Assembly (NCBI GenBank): GCA_000717735.1
Contig: JOBE01000068.1
Coordinates: forward strand, 1-29,937
Length of the DNA stretch: 29,937 nt
Direction of reading: 5' to 3'
Origin: Streptomyces griseoluteus
Lineage (GTDB): Bacteria; Actinomycetota; Actinomycetes; Streptomycetales; Streptomycetaceae
The notes below the pieces were generated by a model. That model searched no databases. It was not told where the DNA came from and saw only the letters and a list, made by a program, of their open reading frames with translations. Positions 8,005 through 16,264 of the stretch are shown in pieces (within the stretch, counting starts at the first letter, position 1; every line of letters begins with the position of its first letter). Both the position numbers and the translations under genes were made by a program.

Positions 8005-8343
8005 CTACAGATACAGGCCGGTCGAGTCCGACGTGCCCTGGAACCGGTCCGCCGCCACCGCGTGCAGATCGCGCTCCCGCATCAGTACGTACGCGACGCC
8101 CCGCACCTCGACCTCGGCACGGTCCTCGGGGTCGTACAGCACCCGGTCACCGGTCTCGACGGTACGGACGTTCTGACCGACCGCGACCACCTCGGCCCAG
8201 GCGAGGCGACGGCCGACCGCGGCGGTCGCCGGAATCAGGATGCCGCCGCCGGAGCGCCGCTCCCCCTCCGGGGAGTCGGTGCGGACCAGGACCCGGTCGT
8301 GAAGCATCCGGATGGGCAGCTTGTCGTGCGTGTTCTCGCTCAC
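8005..8343 (-). CDS. GroES-like co-chaperonin family protein
   Basis: The 112-residue product matches the Cpn10/GroES fold: IRMLHDRVLVRTDSPEGERRSGGGILIP resembles the canonical DRVLV...ERTASGIVLP segment and mobile loop, followed by EVVAVGQNV and GDRVLYDP. It has an extra C-terminal tail and diverges from the main GroES, so it is probably a secondary paralogue. Whether it works with a GroEL cannot be told; no groEL lies nearby. The start is a GTG at 8343 with AGGTAGG upstream. The DUF3618 gene lies 30 bases upstream on the same strand, so the two may be cotranscribed. A strong terminator follows. Confidence 0.85.
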   Translation of the reverse strand: MSENTHDKLPIRMLHDRVLVRTDSPEGERRSGGGILIPATAAVGRRLAWAEVVAVGQNVRTVETGDRVLYDPEDRAEVEVRGVAYVLMRERDLHAVAADRFQGTSDSTGLYL

Positions 8344-8373
8344 GGAGTGAACCTACCTGCCGAGGAGTGCGGG

Positions 8374-8694
8374 TCAGCGCCTGCCCTTGCGGGAGGACCT
8401 GGCGAGCAGGCCGACCACCGCCACGGCCACGAGCGCCGCCGGGACGACGCGCTCCAGGCGCGGGGCGCCGTCCGCATCGGTGAAACGCGCCTTCACGTCC
8501 GACACGACCCGGTTGACGGCGACGAAGGCGCGTCCCGCGGTCTGGTCGACCGTCGAGGCGACCTTGGCCTTCGCGTCCCCGATGATCGTCTTCGGATGCA
8601 TCCGAATGCCGATCTCGTCGAGCGTGACGGCGAGCTGCTCGCGCCGGCGGACGATGTCCGCCTCGATCTGAGCAGGGGTCCTGGACTCCGACAC
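8374..8694 (-). CDS. DUF3618 domain protein
   Basis: A 106-residue protein with the DUF3618 N-terminal signature RTPAQIEADIVRRREQLAVTLDEI, an amphipathic middle part and one C-terminal membrane helix (VVPAALVAVAVVGLLA) followed by a basic tail SSRKGRR. Such proteins are found in actinobacteria beside small membrane or holin-like proteins and have no proven role. GTG 8694 is preceded by GGAGG seven bases away, which fixes the start. It is divergent from bcp. Confidence 0.85.
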   Translation of the reverse strand: MSESRTPAQIEADIVRRREQLAVTLDEIGIRMHPKTIIGDAKAKVASTVDQTAGRAFVAVNRVVSDVKARFTDADGAPRLERVVPAALVAVAVVGLLARSSRKGRR

Positions 8695-8776
8695 CGCGCT
8701 GCCTCCGTAGTCGTATTCCGGTCGTTGACGGACAGTCTGTCAGCTCTGGCGCGGATGGGCCGCCCCCGACCCCCAT

Positions 8777-8782
8777 TAGGCT
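8777..8782 (+). promoter_or_regulatory. Probable -10 box of bcp
   Basis: TAGGCT lies 34 bases before the bcp ATG. An 11-bp palindrome, GACAGTCTGTC (8731-8741), lies about 40 bases further upstream in the same divergent gap and could be an operator, but I cannot assign it. Confidence 0.4.
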
Positions 8783-8816
8783 CTGAAGGCGTAAGCGCAC
8801 TTTCCCGAGGAGAGCC

Positions 8817-9284
8817 ATGAGCGAGCGACTGCAGCCCGGCGACACCGCCCCCGCCTTCACCCTGCCCGACGCGGACGGCAACGAGGTCTCCCTCGTGGAC
8901 CACAAGGGCCGCAAGGTCATCGTCTACTTCTACCCGGCCGCGCTCACCCCCGGCTGCACGAAGCAGGCCTGCGACTTCACGGACAACCTCGACGTACTGG
9001 CCGCCGCGGGCTACGACGTCATCGGCGTCTCCCCGGACAAGCCGGAGAAGCTGGCGAAGTTCCGCGAGAAGGAGAACCTGAAGGTCACGCTTGTCGGCGA
9101 CCCGTCGAAGGAGACCCTGGAGGCGTACGGGGCCTTCGGCGAGAAGAAGCTGTACGGCAAGACGGTGACGGGCGTGATCCGCTCGACGGTCGTGGTCGAC
9201 GAGGACGGCAAGGTGGAACACGCCTTCTACAACGTGAAGGCCACCGGCCACGTAGCCAAGATCATCAGGGACCTGGGCGTCTGA
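8817..9284 (+). CDS. bcp: Thioredoxin-dependent thiol peroxidase (Bcp/peroxiredoxin Q)
   Basis: The 155-residue peroxiredoxin reduces hydroperoxides, with thioredoxin as the expected reductant. PGCTKQACDF carries the peroxidatic Cys and a second Cys five residues on, the usual atypical 2-Cys arrangement of this family; YFYPAALTPGCT and the FREKENLKVTLVGDP region agree. The start ATG 8817 has GAGGAG just upstream. It is monocistronic, with a strong terminator after it. Confidence 0.96.
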   Translation: MSERLQPGDTAPAFTLPDADGNEVSLVDHKGRKVIVYFYPAALTPGCTKQACDFTDNLDVLAAAGYDVIGVSPDKPEKLAKFREKENLKVTLVGDPSKETLEAYGAFGEKKLYGKTVTGVIRSTVVVDEDGKVEHAFYNVKATGHVAKIIRDLGV

Positions 9285-9302
9285 GCCCACTCCCTCTTTC
9301 CC

Positions 9303-9342
9303 GTAAGGCCCGCCCCAGCGAATTCCGAGGGGCGGGCCTTAC
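9303..9342 (+). terminator. Terminator of bcp
   Basis: A perfect 14-bp stem (GTAAGGCCCGCCCC with its complement) and a 12-base loop begin 18 bases after the bcp stop. Confidence 0.8.
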
Positions 9343-9348
9343 GCGTTC

Positions 9349-9422
9349 CCGTACGCGATATCCGTACGCGTTATGACGTGACCGTCCGATATTCGGCTCG
9401 TTAGTCCGTACGAGATCCGTAC
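9349..9422 (+). repeat. Four CCGTAC repeats upstream of the HNH genes
   Basis: CCGTAC occurs at 9349, 9362, 9406 and 9417; the first two are part of a 9-base repeat CCGTACGCG spaced 13 bases apart. A small dyad CCGATATTCGG (9386-9396) lies between the pairs. They may be binding sites for a regulator of the HNH genes, but no function is shown. Confidence 0.4.
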
Positions 9423-9436
9423 TGGGGAGGGGCCCG

Positions 9437-10090
9437 ATGGGGACGAGCGCGTACACGAAGGACCGGCTGGAGTCGGCGGCACGGGGGGCGCGGACGCTGA
9501 CGGAGGCGCTGGGGCGACTGGGGGTGGACCCGAAGAGCGGGACGCGGAGGTACGTGCGGGACCGGATGCGGCAGCTGGGGGTCGACACGTCGCACTTCGA
9601 GCGGGAGGGGGTGCGGTGGACGCGGGAGGTGTTGGCCCCTGTGGTCGCCATCTCGACAAGCGTGAACGAAGTCGTGCGTCGGCTCGGACTCGAGTGCGTC
9701 GGTGGCCACCAGGCGAACATCGGACGCCGCATCAGGGCCTACGGCCTCGACACCTCACATTTCACGCCTGTGGTCCGCGCAGCGAGGGCGAAGCTCAACT
9801 GGCGGCGCCCCCGGACGGCCGAGGAGATCCTCGTCGACGACACCTCGACAGCCACTCAACGCATCCCCGGCCGGCGACTCAAGCAGGCCATCCAGGAGCT
9901 CGGTCATGAGGAGCGCTGCGCGATGTGCGGGATCGAGGCCGAATGGCTGGGCGAACCGCTGCCGCTTGAGGTGGACCACATCGACGGCAACTGGCGCAAC
10001 AACCGCATCGAGAATCTGCGATTGCTCTGCCCCAACTGCCACTCCACGACGGACAGCTACCGCGGGCGCGGAAAGGGACGGGCCCGGTGA
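9437..10090 (+). CDS. HNH endonuclease with two repeated N-terminal DNA-binding-like modules
   Basis: The 217-residue protein has two copies of a module of about 50 residues at 5-54 and 60-109, each with a helix-turn-helix-like pattern and ending in (V/L)DTSHF. The C-terminal HNH nuclease domain has CAMC (161-164), LEVDHIDGNWRNNRIENLRLLCPNCH with the catalytic DH at 180-181, and Cys 198/201 completing a zinc knuckle. Such proteins occur widely in actinomycete chromosomes and phages; cellular role and target are unknown. The ATG at 9437 has GGGGAGGGG upstream. It overlaps the next HNH gene by four bases (GTGA). No methylase or other restriction partner lies nearby. Confidence 0.88.
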   Translation: MGTSAYTKDRLESAARGARTLTEALGRLGVDPKSGTRRYVRDRMRQLGVDTSHFEREGVRWTREVLAPVVAISTSVNEVVRRLGLECVGGHQANIGRRIRAYGLDTSHFTPVVRAARAKLNWRRPRTAEEILVDDTSTATQRIPGRRLKQAIQELGHEERCAMCGIEAEWLGEPLPLEVDHIDGNWRNNRIENLRLLCPNCHSTTDSYRGRGKGRAR

Positions 10091-10737
10091 CGAGCGGCAT
10101 GCGATACACCCGGGAACGGCTGGCCGAGGCCGCCGCACGATGCTCGGACATCAACGAGATCATGGCCGACCTCGGGGCGGAGCCATACGACAAACTTCCT
10201 CGCTACCTCATGAGGCGATTCGCCCACTACAGCATCGACGTCTCCCACCTTCGGCCGTTCGGCAGGCAGCCGCGCCCCCGCATGGAGGTGTTGCGGAAGG
10301 CGGTTGCCGAGTCGCTCTCCCTCAGGGAAGTCCTAAGCCGCCTGGGCCGTGCCGACAACCAGCATCAGCGGACCGAGTTGCGGAGGTGGATCGCCGCCGA
10401 TGGTCTGTCCATGACCCATTTCCTGGGACAGGGCCACCAGCGAGGCAAGCCGAGCCCCGCCGCCAGACGGCCGGAGGAGGTTCTGGCGCGGCACGATCGC
10501 AGGAATCGGACACCCACCAAGCAGATACGCCGTGCGCTGCGCGAGGTAGGCATAGCCGAACGGTGCGCGCGCTGCGGAACAGGGCCTGAGTGGCGCGGCA
10601 GGCCAATGACGCTGGAGGTCGATCACATCAACGGGGACTGGCGTGACGACCGGCGTGAGAACCTTCGGCTGCTGTGCCCCAACTGCCATGCGATCACCAG
10701 CACCTGGTGCCGCGGCGGACAGCGACGCTCCTCATAG
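10087..10737 (+). CDS. Second HNH endonuclease, paralogue of the preceding gene
   Basis: The 216-residue product has the same plan as its neighbour: two N-terminal modules of about 50 residues (ending IDVSHL and LSMTHF), then CARC (160-163), LEVDHINGDWRDDRRENLRLLCPNCH with DH at 179-180, and Cys 197/200. The pair probably arose by tandem duplication followed by strong divergence outside the nuclease core. GTG 10087 lies in the GTGA overlap with the first gene's stop, implying coupled translation; an ATG at 10099 is an alternative start. The stop lies 35 bases before tRNA-Leu, a position common for acquired genes, although no att repeat was found. Confidence 0.86.
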   Translation: MTSGMRYTRERLAEAAARCSDINEIMADLGAEPYDKLPRYLMRRFAHYSIDVSHLRPFGRQPRPRMEVLRKAVAESLSLREVLSRLGRADNQHQRTELRRWIAADGLSMTHFLGQGHQRGKPSPAARRPEEVLARHDRRNRTPTKQIRRALREVGIAERCARCGTGPEWRGRPMTLEVDHINGDWRDDRRENLRLLCPNCHAITSTWCRGGQRRSS

Positions 10738-10772
10738 GTCGGCTGCGGTCGCCCGCTACCATGGCTGTGCAC

Positions 10773-10860
10773 GCGGCCGTGGCGAAACTGGCAGCACGCG
10801 CGGGCCTTAGGAGCCCGTGGGAGAAATCCCGTGTGGGTTCGAATCCCACCGGCCGCACCA
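10773..10860 (+). tRNA. tRNA-Leu (anticodon UAG)
   Basis: Acceptor stem GCGGCCG (10773-10779) pairs with CGGCCGC (10850-10856). The anticodon loop CTTAGGA gives anticodon TAG. A long variable arm and the T-loop GGTTCGAATCC identify a class II leucine tRNA. CCA is encoded at 10858-10860. A possible -10 box TACCAT lies at 10757-10762. Confidence 0.97.
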
Positions 10861-10897
10861 GCACGAAGGGCCGCCCGAGTAGGGCGGCCCTTCGTGC
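10861..10897 (+). terminator. Terminator of tRNA-Leu, bidirectional with rdgB
   Basis: A perfect 16-bp stem (10861-10876 with 10882-10897) and a 5-base loop start directly after the tRNA CCA and lie 13 bases from the convergent rdgB stop. Confidence 0.85.
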
Positions 10898-10909
10898 TGA
10901 TCACGGCGC

Positions 10910-11512
10910 TCAGCCGAGCAGCTCCCGTACCACCGGGACCAAGGCGCGGAACGCCTTGCCCCTGTGGCTGATCGCGTTCTTCTCTGGTGGGGTCAGTTCC
11001 GCGCAGGTCACCTCGTGGCCCGCCGGCTGGAGGATCGGGTCGTAGCCGAAGCCGTTCGTGCCCGTTGGGGTGTGGCGGAGGGTGCCCTCCAGGCGGCCCT
11101 CGACCACGCGTTCCGTGCCGTCCGGGAGGGCCAGGGCCGCCGCGCAGGCGAAGTGGGCGCCTCGGTGTTCGTCCGCGATGTCGGACAGCTGGGCCAGCAG
11201 GAGGTTCAGGTTCGCGCGGTCGTCGCCGTGGGTGCCTGCCCAGCGGGCCGAGAAGACGCCGGGGGCGCCGTTGAGGACGTCGACGCAGAGGCCCGAGTCG
11301 TCGGCCACGGCCGGCAGGCCGGTCGCCTGGGCCAGGGCGTGGGCTTTGAGGAGGGCGTTCTCGGCGAAGGTGACGCCGGTTTCCTTGACGTCGGGGATCT
11401 CCGGGAACGCGTCCGCGCCGACGAGTTCCAGGTCGAGACCTGCGTCGGCGAGGATCGCGTGGAGTTCGGTGATCTTGCCCGCGTTGCGGGTGGCGAGGAC
11501 TAGACGGGTCAT
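10910..11512 (-). CDS. rdgB: XTP/dITP pyrophosphatase (RdgB/Ham1 family)
   Basis: A 200-residue house-cleaning enzyme that hydrolyses non-canonical purine triphosphates to monophosphate and pyrophosphate. Family motifs visible are LATRNAGKITEL at the N-terminus, FAENALLKA, ADDSGLCVD, GAPGVFSARWAG, and GFGYDPI with SHRGKA near the C-terminus. The ATG at 11512 is the family start. It lies downstream of rph and a lipoprotein on the same strand; rph and rdgB are neighbours in many bacteria, and the 26-base gap to the lipoprotein suggests cotranscription. Confidence 0.96.
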   Translation of the reverse strand: MTRLVLATRNAGKITELHAILADAGLDLELVGADAFPEIPDVKETGVTFAENALLKAHALAQATGLPAVADDSGLCVDVLNGAPGVFSARWAGTHGDDRANLNLLLAQLSDIADEHRGAHFACAAALALPDGTERVVEGRLEGTLRHTPTGTNGFGYDPILQPAGHEVTCAELTPPEKNAISHRGKAFRALVPVVRELLG

Positions 11513-11538
11513 GTCCTCGATTATCCGGGCTGCGTCGG

Positions 11539-11919
11539 TCAGCCCGGCGTGCAGACCTTCGCCACCTCGCCCGCCGCGTCCGTGATCGGCTGGATGTCCG
11601 GCGTCGTGTCGCCGTTCTTCACGGCCGTACGGACGGACTCGACGCCCTTCGTGAGGTCGTCCACCGCCTTCGCGAGGTCCGCGTTGTCCGTCGTGTTCTT
11701 GAGGTTGCCGAGTTCCGTGGAGATCGAGTTGAGGGACTCCTCGATCTGGGTCACGTCGTTCGAGGCGTTGGAGACGGCCTGCTGGAGCTTGTCGACGGAC
11801 GTGGCTATCGCGTCGGCGGTCTTGACGCAGTCCATTGCGGTGTCGAGGGCCGCGCAGCCGCTCAGGACGGTGGTGAGTGCGGCGGCCGTGGCCATGGCGA
11901 GTGCGAGACGGCGCTTCAA
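11539..11919 (-). CDS. Predicted lipoprotein with coiled coil (unknown function)
   Basis: A 126-residue protein with a short basic N-terminus, a hydrophobic run and a lipobox LSGC ending at Cys 22, so it is probably a membrane-anchored exported lipoprotein. The rest is mostly helical with heptad-like spacing (DKLQQAVSNASNDV, IEESLNSISTELGNLKN), suggesting a coiled coil, and has one further Cys near each end. I chose TTG 11919 because GGAGG lies eight bases upstream and the signal peptide begins there; an in-frame upstream start would add a Pro/Gly-rich stretch. It lies between rph and rdgB. A possible -10 box TAGGCT is at 11970-11975 on the minus strand. Confidence 0.78.
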   Translation of the reverse strand: MKRRLALAMATAAALTTVLSGCAALDTAMDCVKTADAIATSVDKLQQAVSNASNDVTQIEESLNSISTELGNLKNTTDNADLAKAVDDLTKGVESVRTAVKNGDTTPDIQPITDAAGEVAKVCTPG

Positions 11920-12032
11920 GGCGGGTCCTCCCCCAGATACGTACGGACGAACGACGGACGGGCGCACGGAGCCTATCCGTACTCCCGCCCGTCAGGACGC
12001 CGTGGGAGGGAAGCGGGTTGCGACTACGGCGT

Positions 12033-12764
<732 letters not shown>

Positions 12765-12790
12765 GGGTCGAGCCTAGCGGGACATGGGGA

Positions 12791-12820
12791 AGGGCCCGTT
12801 CCCCTGCCGGAACGGGCCCT
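12791..12820 (-). terminator. Terminator after nagF
   Basis: A perfect 12-bp stem (AGGGCCCGTTCC and its complement) with a 6-base loop lies 36 bases beyond the nagF stop on the minus strand and separates it from rph. Confidence 0.7.
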
Positions 12821-12855
12821 GCGCCGATGTGGCTTCAGCCGACGGAGTCAGCTGC

Positions 12856-13089
12856 TCACATCATGTCTTCGATGTCGGCGGCGATCGGGTCGGCGTCGGT
12901 GCCGATGACGACCTGGATCGCGGTGCCCATCTTCACGACGCCGTGGGCGCCGGCGGCCTTGAGCGCGGCTTCGTCGACCAGACTGGCGTCCACGACCTCG
13001 GTGCGCAGGCGCGTGATGCAGCCCTCGACCTCTTCGATGTTGTCGATGCCGCCGAGCCCGGCGACGATCTTCTCAGCCTTGCTGGCCAT
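12856..13089 (-). CDS. nagF: PTS EIIB component, N-acetylglucosamine type
   Basis: A 77-residue stand-alone EIIB domain of the glucose/GlcNAc phosphotransferase family. Cys 24 in GCITRLRT is the phosphorylated residue, flanked by the typical AEKIVAGLGGIDNIEEVEGCITRLR. It accepts phosphate from EIIA and passes it to sugar bound by the membrane EIIC. ATG 13089 has AGGGAGAG upstream and fits the EIIB domain start. It is divergent from nagE1, with a DasR-type operator between them. The symbol follows Streptomyces usage for this gene order, as I recall it. Confidence 0.92.
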   Translation of the reverse strand: MASKAEKIVAGLGGIDNIEEVEGCITRLRTEVVDASLVDEAALKAAGAHGVVKMGTAIQVVIGTDADPIAADIEDMM

Positions 13090-13261
13090 GTGTCTCTCCC
13101 TGTCCGTTCCGTTCGCGTCCGTTCGCGCTGACGCGAATCTCGGCGCACCTGTGGTCCGCTTTGTCACGGTAACCCACGGTTGGCCCAACTTCGCGAGCGA
13201 GTGCCGCCGTTCTGTCGAATGATGACGATCACCGGCGGCCTGTCCTCAGCGGGCTCCCGGG

Positions 13262-13288
13262 AGCCTATCGCAACTGGTCTACACCAGT
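13262..13288. promoter_or_regulatory. dre operator (DasR box) between nagF and nagE1
   Basis: ACTGGTCTACACCAGT at 13273-13288 is a 16-bp match to the DasR-responsive element ACTGGTCTAGACCAGT with one mismatch. A minus-strand -10 box TAGGCT (13262-13267) for nagF lies directly beside it, and the nagE1 ATG is 48 bases away, so one site can repress both genes. DasR is a GntR-family repressor released by phosphorylated glucosamine derivatives. Confidence 0.9.
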
Positions 13289-13336
13289 GTGCAACACGAC
13301 GCGGACCCCGGGTTGTTCCGGGCAGGGAGGACGCCG

Positions 13337-14638
13337 ATGAGTACGGACAGCGCCGCGGCCGCGCCGGGGAAGAAGTCCTGGGGGGCCGGCCTCTTCCAGG
13401 GCCTCCAGAAGATGGGCCGGAGTCTTCAGCTGCCCATCGCCGTCCTGCCGGCCGCGGGCATCATCAACCGGCTCGGGCAGCCGGACGTCTTCGGCGCGGA
13501 GGGTCTCGGCTGGGACAACGTCGCCGCGGTGATGGCGGGCGCGGGCGGCGCCCTCCTCGACGGCAACCTCGGCCTGCCCCTGCTGTTCTGCATCGGTGTC
13601 GCCATCGGCATGGCGAAGAAGTCGGACGGCTCGACCGCGCTGGCGGCCGTCGTCGGCTTCCTCGTCTACTACACGGTCCTGCGTCAGTTCCCGAAGGACT
13701 GCCCGGCGGGGACGAAGGACATCAGCGGCGGCTGCCTCGCCGTCGACGACTCCTTCGCCGGTTACACGTACCAGAATCCCGGTGTCTTCGGCGGCATCGT
13801 CATGGGTCTGCTCACCGCGTACCTGTGGCAGCGGTACCACCGGACGAAGCTGGTCGACTGGCTGGGCTTCTTCAACGGCCGCCGCCTGGTCCCGATCATC
13901 ATGACGTTCGTGGCGATCGCCTTCGCCTCGATCTGCCTGTGGATCTGGCCGCCGATCGGCGAGGGTCTGGAGAACTTCAGCGACTGGCTGGTCGGACTCG
14001 GCGCGTGGGGTTCGGGCATCTTCGGTGTGGCGAACCGGGCGCTGCTCGTCATCGGCCTGCACCAGTTCCTGAACGTGCCGATCTGGTTCCAGTTCGGCAC
14101 GTACGAGAAGCCGGACGGTACGACGGTCCATGGCGACATCCCCATGTTCCTCGCGGGCGACCCGAACGCCGGCCAGTTCCTGACGGGCTTCTTCCCGATC
14201 ATGATGTTCGCGCTCCCCGCGGCCGCGCTGGCGATCACCCACTGCGCCAAGCCGCACCGGCGCAAGGCGGTCGGCGGCATGATGCTGTCGGTCGCGCTGA
14301 CCTCGTTCGTCACCGGCATCACCGAGCCGATCGAGTACTCGTTCCTCTTCATCGCCCCGCTGCTCTACGCGATCCACGCCGTGCTCACGGGTGTGTCGAT
14401 GGCGGTGACGTGGGCGCTCGGCGTGAAGGACGGCTTCAGCTTCTCCGCGGGTCTGATCGACTACGTGATCAACTGGAACCTGGCGACGAAACCGTGGCTG
14501 ATCATCCCCATCGGTCTCGGCTTCGCGGTCGTGTACTACGCCATCTTCCGGTTCGCGATCACCAGGTTCAACCTTCCGACGCCCGGCCGCGAGCCGGAGG
14601 AGGTCGAGGAGGAGATGGAGCGGGACAACGTCAAGTGA
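13337..14638 (+). CDS. nagE1: PTS EIIC permease, N-acetylglucosamine type (first copy)
   Basis: A 433-residue membrane permease of the glucose/GlcNAc EIIC family that would take up and phosphorylate GlcNAc with NagF and a separate EIIA. Family features are GRSLQLPIAVLPAAGI, FGAEGLGWDN, KKSDGSTALAAVVGFLVYY and the sugar-site motif GITEPIEYSFLF. No EIIB domain is fused. A Cys-containing loop (about residues 117-137, CPAGTKDISGGC) is longer than in the second copy. ATG 13337 follows AGGGAGG. As I recall, in S. coelicolor the second copy is the main GlcNAc transporter, so the role of this one is less certain. Confidence 0.92.
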   Translation: MSTDSAAAAPGKKSWGAGLFQGLQKMGRSLQLPIAVLPAAGIINRLGQPDVFGAEGLGWDNVAAVMAGAGGALLDGNLGLPLLFCIGVAIGMAKKSDGSTALAAVVGFLVYYTVLRQFPKDCPAGTKDISGGCLAVDDSFAGYTYQNPGVFGGIVMGLLTAYLWQRYHRTKLVDWLGFFNGRRLVPIIMTFVAIAFASICLWIWPPIGEGLENFSDWLVGLGAWGSGIFGVANRALLVIGLHQFLNVPIWFQFGTYEKPDGTTVHGDIPMFLAGDPNAGQFLTGFFPIMMFALPAAALAITHCAKPHRRKAVGGMMLSVALTSFVTGITEPIEYSFLFIAPLLYAIHAVLTGVSMAVTWALGVKDGFSFSAGLIDYVINWNLATKPWLIIPIGLGFAVVYYAIFRFAITRFNLPTPGREPEEVEEEMERDNVK

Positions 14639-14718
14639 CCCCCCGCGCACCCTTCGTCGCCTGACCGTTTCGGGGCTTTCGTCCCTGCGCAAGGCCCCCG
14701 CGTAAGGCCCTTGAAAGG

Positions 14719-14743
14719 CCCCTGGACCTGACGGTCCGGGGGT
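14719..14743 (+). terminator. Terminator after nagE1
   Basis: CCCCTGGACC and GGTCCGGGGG form a 10-bp stem (one G-U pair) with a 5-base loop, followed by TCTTATG, 80 bases after the nagE1 stop. Confidence 0.6.
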
Positions 14744-14818
14744 CTTATGTCGTTCATTTCCAGTTATGGCTGAGCACGCAGAATTCGCAGGTTCCTTATC
14801 TAAGTCTCACGTGCTAAA

Positions 14819-14865
14819 ACTGGTCTACACCACTCATTGGTGTAGACCACGCGGTCCAGACCACC
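14819..14865 (+). promoter_or_regulatory. Cluster of dre operators (DasR boxes) upstream of nagE2
   Basis: Three adjoining dre-like sites lie 74-120 bases before the nagE2 ATG: 14819-14834 (ACTGGTCTACACCACT), 14836-14851 (ATTGGTGTAGACCACG) and a weaker one at 14850-14865 (core CGGTCCAGACCA). The first two match the dre core with one or two mismatches each. The spacing suggests cooperative repression of nagE2 by DasR. Confidence 0.85.
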
Positions 14866-14938
14866 GCGTTCCACGAGACGTCGCCGTCCCCCCTTTTCAC
14901 TGTCCTCTGGCGGCGCCTTGCCTTACTGGAGGAAGTTG

Positions 14939-16204
14939 ATGAGTACGGCCACCGCCCAGGCCGCCGCTCCCGCGAAGAAGCGCGGATCCGGCCTGTTCCA
15001 GGGCCTGCAGAAGGTCGGTCGCAGCCTGCAGCTGCCGATCGCCGTGCTGCCGGCCGCGGGTATCTTGCTCCGTCTCGGCCAGCCCGACGTGTTCGGTGCG
15101 GAGGGTCTCGGCTGGGGCAAGGTCGCCACGGTCTTCGCCTCCGCCGGAGACGCGGTCTTCGCCAACATGCCGCTGCTGTTCTGCGTCGGCATAGCCATCG
15201 GCTTCGCCAAGAAGGCCGACGGTTCCACCGCCCTCGCCGCACTCGTCGGCTTCCTCGTCTACTCAAGCGTCCTGAAGGCGTTCCCGACGTCCGAAGCCGT
15301 GATCAACACAACCGCCAACAAGGGTGTCGACGTCGCCGCGACGTACAACGACCCCAAGGTCTTCGGCGGCATCATCATGGGTCTGCTCGGCGCCGTCGTC
15401 TGGCAGCGCTACCACCGCACCAAGCTGGTCGACTGGCTCGGCTTCTTCAACGGCCGCCGACTCGTCCCGATCCTCATGGCCTTCGTCGGCACCGTGATGG
15501 GTGTGCTGTTCGGTCTCCTCTGGGAGCCCATCGGCAACGTGATCACCGACTTCGGTAACTGGATGACCAGCCTGGGCGCCCTCGGCTCCGGCATCTTCGG
15601 CGCCATCAACCGCGGTCTGCTGCCGGTCGGCATGCACCAGTTCGTGAACACCGTCGCCTGGCAGGAGATCGGCACCTTCACCGACTCCACCGGTGCCGTC
15701 TGGCACGGCGACCTGCCGCGCTTCTTCCACGGTGACCCGTCCGCCGGCCAGTTCATGTCCGGCTTCTTCCCGATCATGATGTTCGCGCTCCCGGCCGTCG
15801 CCCTCGCGATCACCCACGCCGCTCGCCCCGAGCGCCGCAAGGTCGTCGGCGGCATGATGTTCTCGCTCGCCCTGACCTCGTTCGTCACGGGCATCACGGA
15901 GCCGATCGAGTTCGCGTTCATGTTCCTGGCGCCGCTGCTGTACGTGATCCACGCCGTGCTCACCGCCGCCTCGATGGTCATCACCTCGGCCCTCGGCGTG
16001 CACCACGGCTTCACCTTCTCCGCGGGTGCTCTGGACTACTTCCTGAACTGGACGTACGCCACCAAGCCGTGGCTGATCATCCCGATCGGTCTCGTCTTCG
16101 CGGCGATCTACTACGTGGTCTTCCGCTTCGCGATCACCAAGTTCAACCTCGCCACCCCGGGCCGCGAGCCCGAGGCCGAGATCGAGGACCTCACCAAGGC
16201 GTAA
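14939..16204 (+). CDS. nagE2: PTS EIIC permease, N-acetylglucosamine type (second copy)
   Basis: The 421-residue EIIC permease is a close paralogue of the 13337-14638 product: GRSLQLPIAVLPAAGI, FGAEGLGWGKV, KKADGSTALAALVGFLVY, QRYHRTKLVDWLGFFNGRRLVPI, GITEPIEFAFMF. It lacks the Cys-rich loop insertion of the first copy. ATG 14939 follows TGGAGGAAG. It has its own promoter with a dre cluster and ends at a strong terminator, so it is monocistronic. By position and regulation it corresponds to the main GlcNAc permease of Streptomyces. Confidence 0.93.
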   Translation: MSTATAQAAAPAKKRGSGLFQGLQKVGRSLQLPIAVLPAAGILLRLGQPDVFGAEGLGWGKVATVFASAGDAVFANMPLLFCVGIAIGFAKKADGSTALAALVGFLVYSSVLKAFPTSEAVINTTANKGVDVAATYNDPKVFGGIIMGLLGAVVWQRYHRTKLVDWLGFFNGRRLVPILMAFVGTVMGVLFGLLWEPIGNVITDFGNWMTSLGALGSGIFGAINRGLLPVGMHQFVNTVAWQEIGTFTDSTGAVWHGDLPRFFHGDPSAGQFMSGFFPIMMFALPAVALAITHAARPERRKVVGGMMFSLALTSFVTGITEPIEFAFMFLAPLLYVIHAVLTAASMVITSALGVHHGFTFSAGALDYFLNWTYATKPWLIIPIGLVFAAIYYVVFRFAITKFNLATPGREPEAEIEDLTKA

Positions 16205-16218
16205 GCCTCACCCGCATC

Positions 16219-16258
16219 GAAGAGGGCCCCGGAACCGTACGGTTCCGGGGCCCTCTTC
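16219..16258. terminator. Bidirectional terminator between nagE2 and the MBL-fold gene
   Basis: A perfect 40-base palindrome (20-bp arms beginning GAAGAGGGCCCC) lies 14 bases after the nagE2 stop and 6 bases before the convergent MBL-fold stop. Confidence 0.85.
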
Positions 16259-16264
16259 CGTCGC

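Noticed and set aside
10738..10860. att site at the 3' end of tRNA-Leu
   Set aside because: No second copy of the tRNA end was found in the window and no integrase gene is present.
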